Positions 6,258 through 7,094 of a DNA stretch of 7,094 nucleotides are shown piece after piece. Positions within the stretch are counted from its first letter, which is position 1, and the number at the start of each line of letters is the position of its first letter. This DNA comes from Chlamydiia bacterium (GTDB lineage Bacteria; Chlamydiota; Chlamydiia; Chlamydiales; FEN-1388). A program made the position numbers and the translations under genes. The stretch spans positions 1 through 7,094 of the forward strand of contig JAHFTM010000094.1 of assembly GCA_023269335.1 (NCBI GenBank), read 5' to 3'. Below the pieces are notes generated by a model. It had not been told where the DNA came from. It searched no databases and saw only the letters and a list, made by a program, of their open reading frames with translations.

Positions 6258-6998
6258 ATGTATCTGTTTATGAACAATCGATTTGACATTTCATGCACAC
6301 ATTTTCAAAGCTGTCCTGGCTGTATCTATTCAACCACATCTAAGCCCCCAGAAATTTTTTTGCAAGCACAAGGCTTTTTCCAAAAGATTAAAAATGGGTT
6401 TGTTTTACCACTAATACAGGGCCCGCCAACTGGCTGGAGGTCACGTGCAAAGCTTGTTGTTCGCGTCTCTTTCAATCCGCAGATACCAAAGATAGGTCTT
6501 TTTCAGGAAGGTTCACATGAGGTGGTTGAAATCCCCCTTTGTCAAGTACACCATCCCAAGATCAATGAAGCTGTAAAACGCTTTCAGGCTGCGCTTCAAG
6601 GATCTTTAGCCACTCCACTCTCTTTTTATGATGAAAAAACTGGCACGGGTGATCTTCGTTACATTCAGTGTCTTGTAGAGCGAAGGACTGGAAAAGTTTC
6701 ACTTTCTTTTGTTGTTAATTTTTCAACTAACGACAGAATAAAGTTGCAGGTGTGGGAGTCTTTTTGCAAAAGACTTATAGAGAAAGATGATGGCTCTTTT
6801 TGGCACTCTCTCTGGCTAAACTTCAACCCACTGAAAACGAATGCGATATTTGGCAATCAATGGCTGAAAATAGCCGGTCAAGAATCTCTTTGGGAACAAA
6901 TAAGTGATCTTGAAATACCTTTTGGATCAAGCCATTTTGGCCAGGCAAATCTTGATCTTTTTGAATGTCTTGTTCAAGAGATCGGACACAATGTATAA
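6258..6998 (+). CDS. N-terminal half of an RlmD/RumA (TrmA-family) RNA uracil-C5 methyltransferase, ended by an in-frame TAA
   Basis: The 246-residue open frame encodes the front of a 23S rRNA uracil-5 methyltransferase. It carries the [4Fe-4S] ligands in RumA spacing: Cys13-x5-Cys19-x2-Cys22 (CTHFQSCPGC) and then Cys95 in IPLCQVHHPKIN, close to the gap seen in E. coli RumA. PTGWRSRAKLVVR (57-69) and GLFQEGSHEVVEIP are typical of the central domain, and PFGSSHFGQANLDLFE (221-236) is the conserved 'F-x-Q-x-N' segment directly preceding the SAM-binding fold. The frame then hits TAA at 6996-6998, although the family sequence resumes in the same frame immediately after it. On its own this product has no SAM-binding site and no catalytic Cys, so it should not methylate. 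Start is uncertain: ATG 6258 or ATG 6270, neither with a strong ribosome site. The CDS is transcribed divergently from the GlmU-like gene. Confidence 0.82.
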   Translation: MYLFMNNRFDISCTHFQSCPGCIYSTTSKPPEIFLQAQGFFQKIKNGFVLPLIQGPPTGWRSRAKLVVRVSFNPQIPKIGLFQEGSHEVVEIPLCQVHHPKINEAVKRFQAALQGSLATPLSFYDEKTGTGDLRYIQCLVERRTGKVSLSFVVNFSTNDRIKLQVWESFCKRLIEKDDGSFWHSLWLNFNPLKTNAIFGNQWLKIAGQESLWEQISDLEIPFGSSHFGQANLDLFECLVQEIGHNV

Positions 6999-7094
6999 GC
7001 ACAAAGCCGAGTGGTCGAGTTTTATGCTGGCATGGGTGTGATAGGCTTGACGTTAGCGAAGAAATGTACTTCTGTAACCATTTCAGAGCGCGAG
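6999..7094 (+). pseudogene. Continuation of the methyltransferase after the stop (SAM-binding motif I), cut by the window edge
   Basis: Reading on in the same frame past TAA 6996-6998 gives AQSRVVEFYAGMGVIGLTLA and then KKCTSVTISERE. This is the family's SAM-binding motif I (consensus VLDLYCGVGTFGLxLA) with the acidic end of beta strand 2 after it. No codon of the frame is lost, so a single nonsense change explains the break. The only in-frame restart before the motif is GTG 7011, which lacks a ribosome site; ATG 7032 is inside the motif. The remainder, including the catalytic Cys region, lies beyond the window. A base-calling error, a genuine decayed gene, or read-through remain possible. 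Confidence 0.75.

Noticed and set aside
6998..7011. Frameshift as the cause of the methyltransferase break
   Set aside because: The coding frame is the same before and after the TAA (both in register with 6258), so a substitution-type nonsense codon fits and no insertion or deletion is needed.

Overview
The window is AT-rich, densely coded bacterial DNA that best fits the Chlamydiae, most likely an environmental (Parachlamydia-like) lineage. This is an inference from four features: a type III secretion SycD/LcrH-type TPR chaperone with a long N-terminal extension; a partner-sized protein with an Inc-like membrane hairpin directly downstream; a eukaryote-style protein tyrosine phosphatase with a signal peptide; and a polyprenyl synthase gene next to a GlmU-acetyltransferase-like gene, a pairing I recall from Chlamydia genomes (CT628/CT629 in C. 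trachomatis). No rRNA, tRNA, CRISPR array, IS element or phage gene is visible.

Layout, left to right. 2-154: C-terminal end of a MORN/YwqK-like repeat protein. 232-1977: a tight two-gene unit (21 bp gap) of an LcrH/SycD-like chaperone and a secreted or inclusion-membrane-like protein with a hydrophobic hairpin and coiled coil. 2103-3188: recA, complete, more GC-rich in places than its neighbours and preceded by a plausible sigma-70-type promoter. 3217-4230: a classical-fold tyrosine phosphatase, 28 bp after recA on the same strand with no terminator between them. 4293-4331: a hairpin that can terminate from both sides, separating the plus-strand genes from a minus-strand pair. 4393-6009 (minus): a GlmU-acetyltransferase-like left-handed beta-helix protein followed after a short gap by an IspA/GGPP-synthase-type prenyltransferase. 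6010-6257: the divergent intergenic region, with a direct 8-mer repeat and two small inverted repeats. 6258 to the end: an RlmD/RumA (TrmA)-family RNA uracil methyltransferase interrupted by an in-frame TAA.

The window mixes housekeeping functions (recombination, isoprenoid chain elongation, amino-sugar nucleotide synthesis, rRNA modification) with likely host-interaction genes (chaperone/effector pair, exported phosphatase). The observations most worth a second look are the clean in-frame stop that splits the methyltransferase between its iron-sulfur/TRAM-like half and its SAM-binding half, the phosphatase that keeps its catalytic Cys, Arg and Asp but lacks two classical substrate/water-positioning residues, and the uncharacterised chaperone-partner membrane protein. 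I see no evidence of a wholly new multi-gene system.
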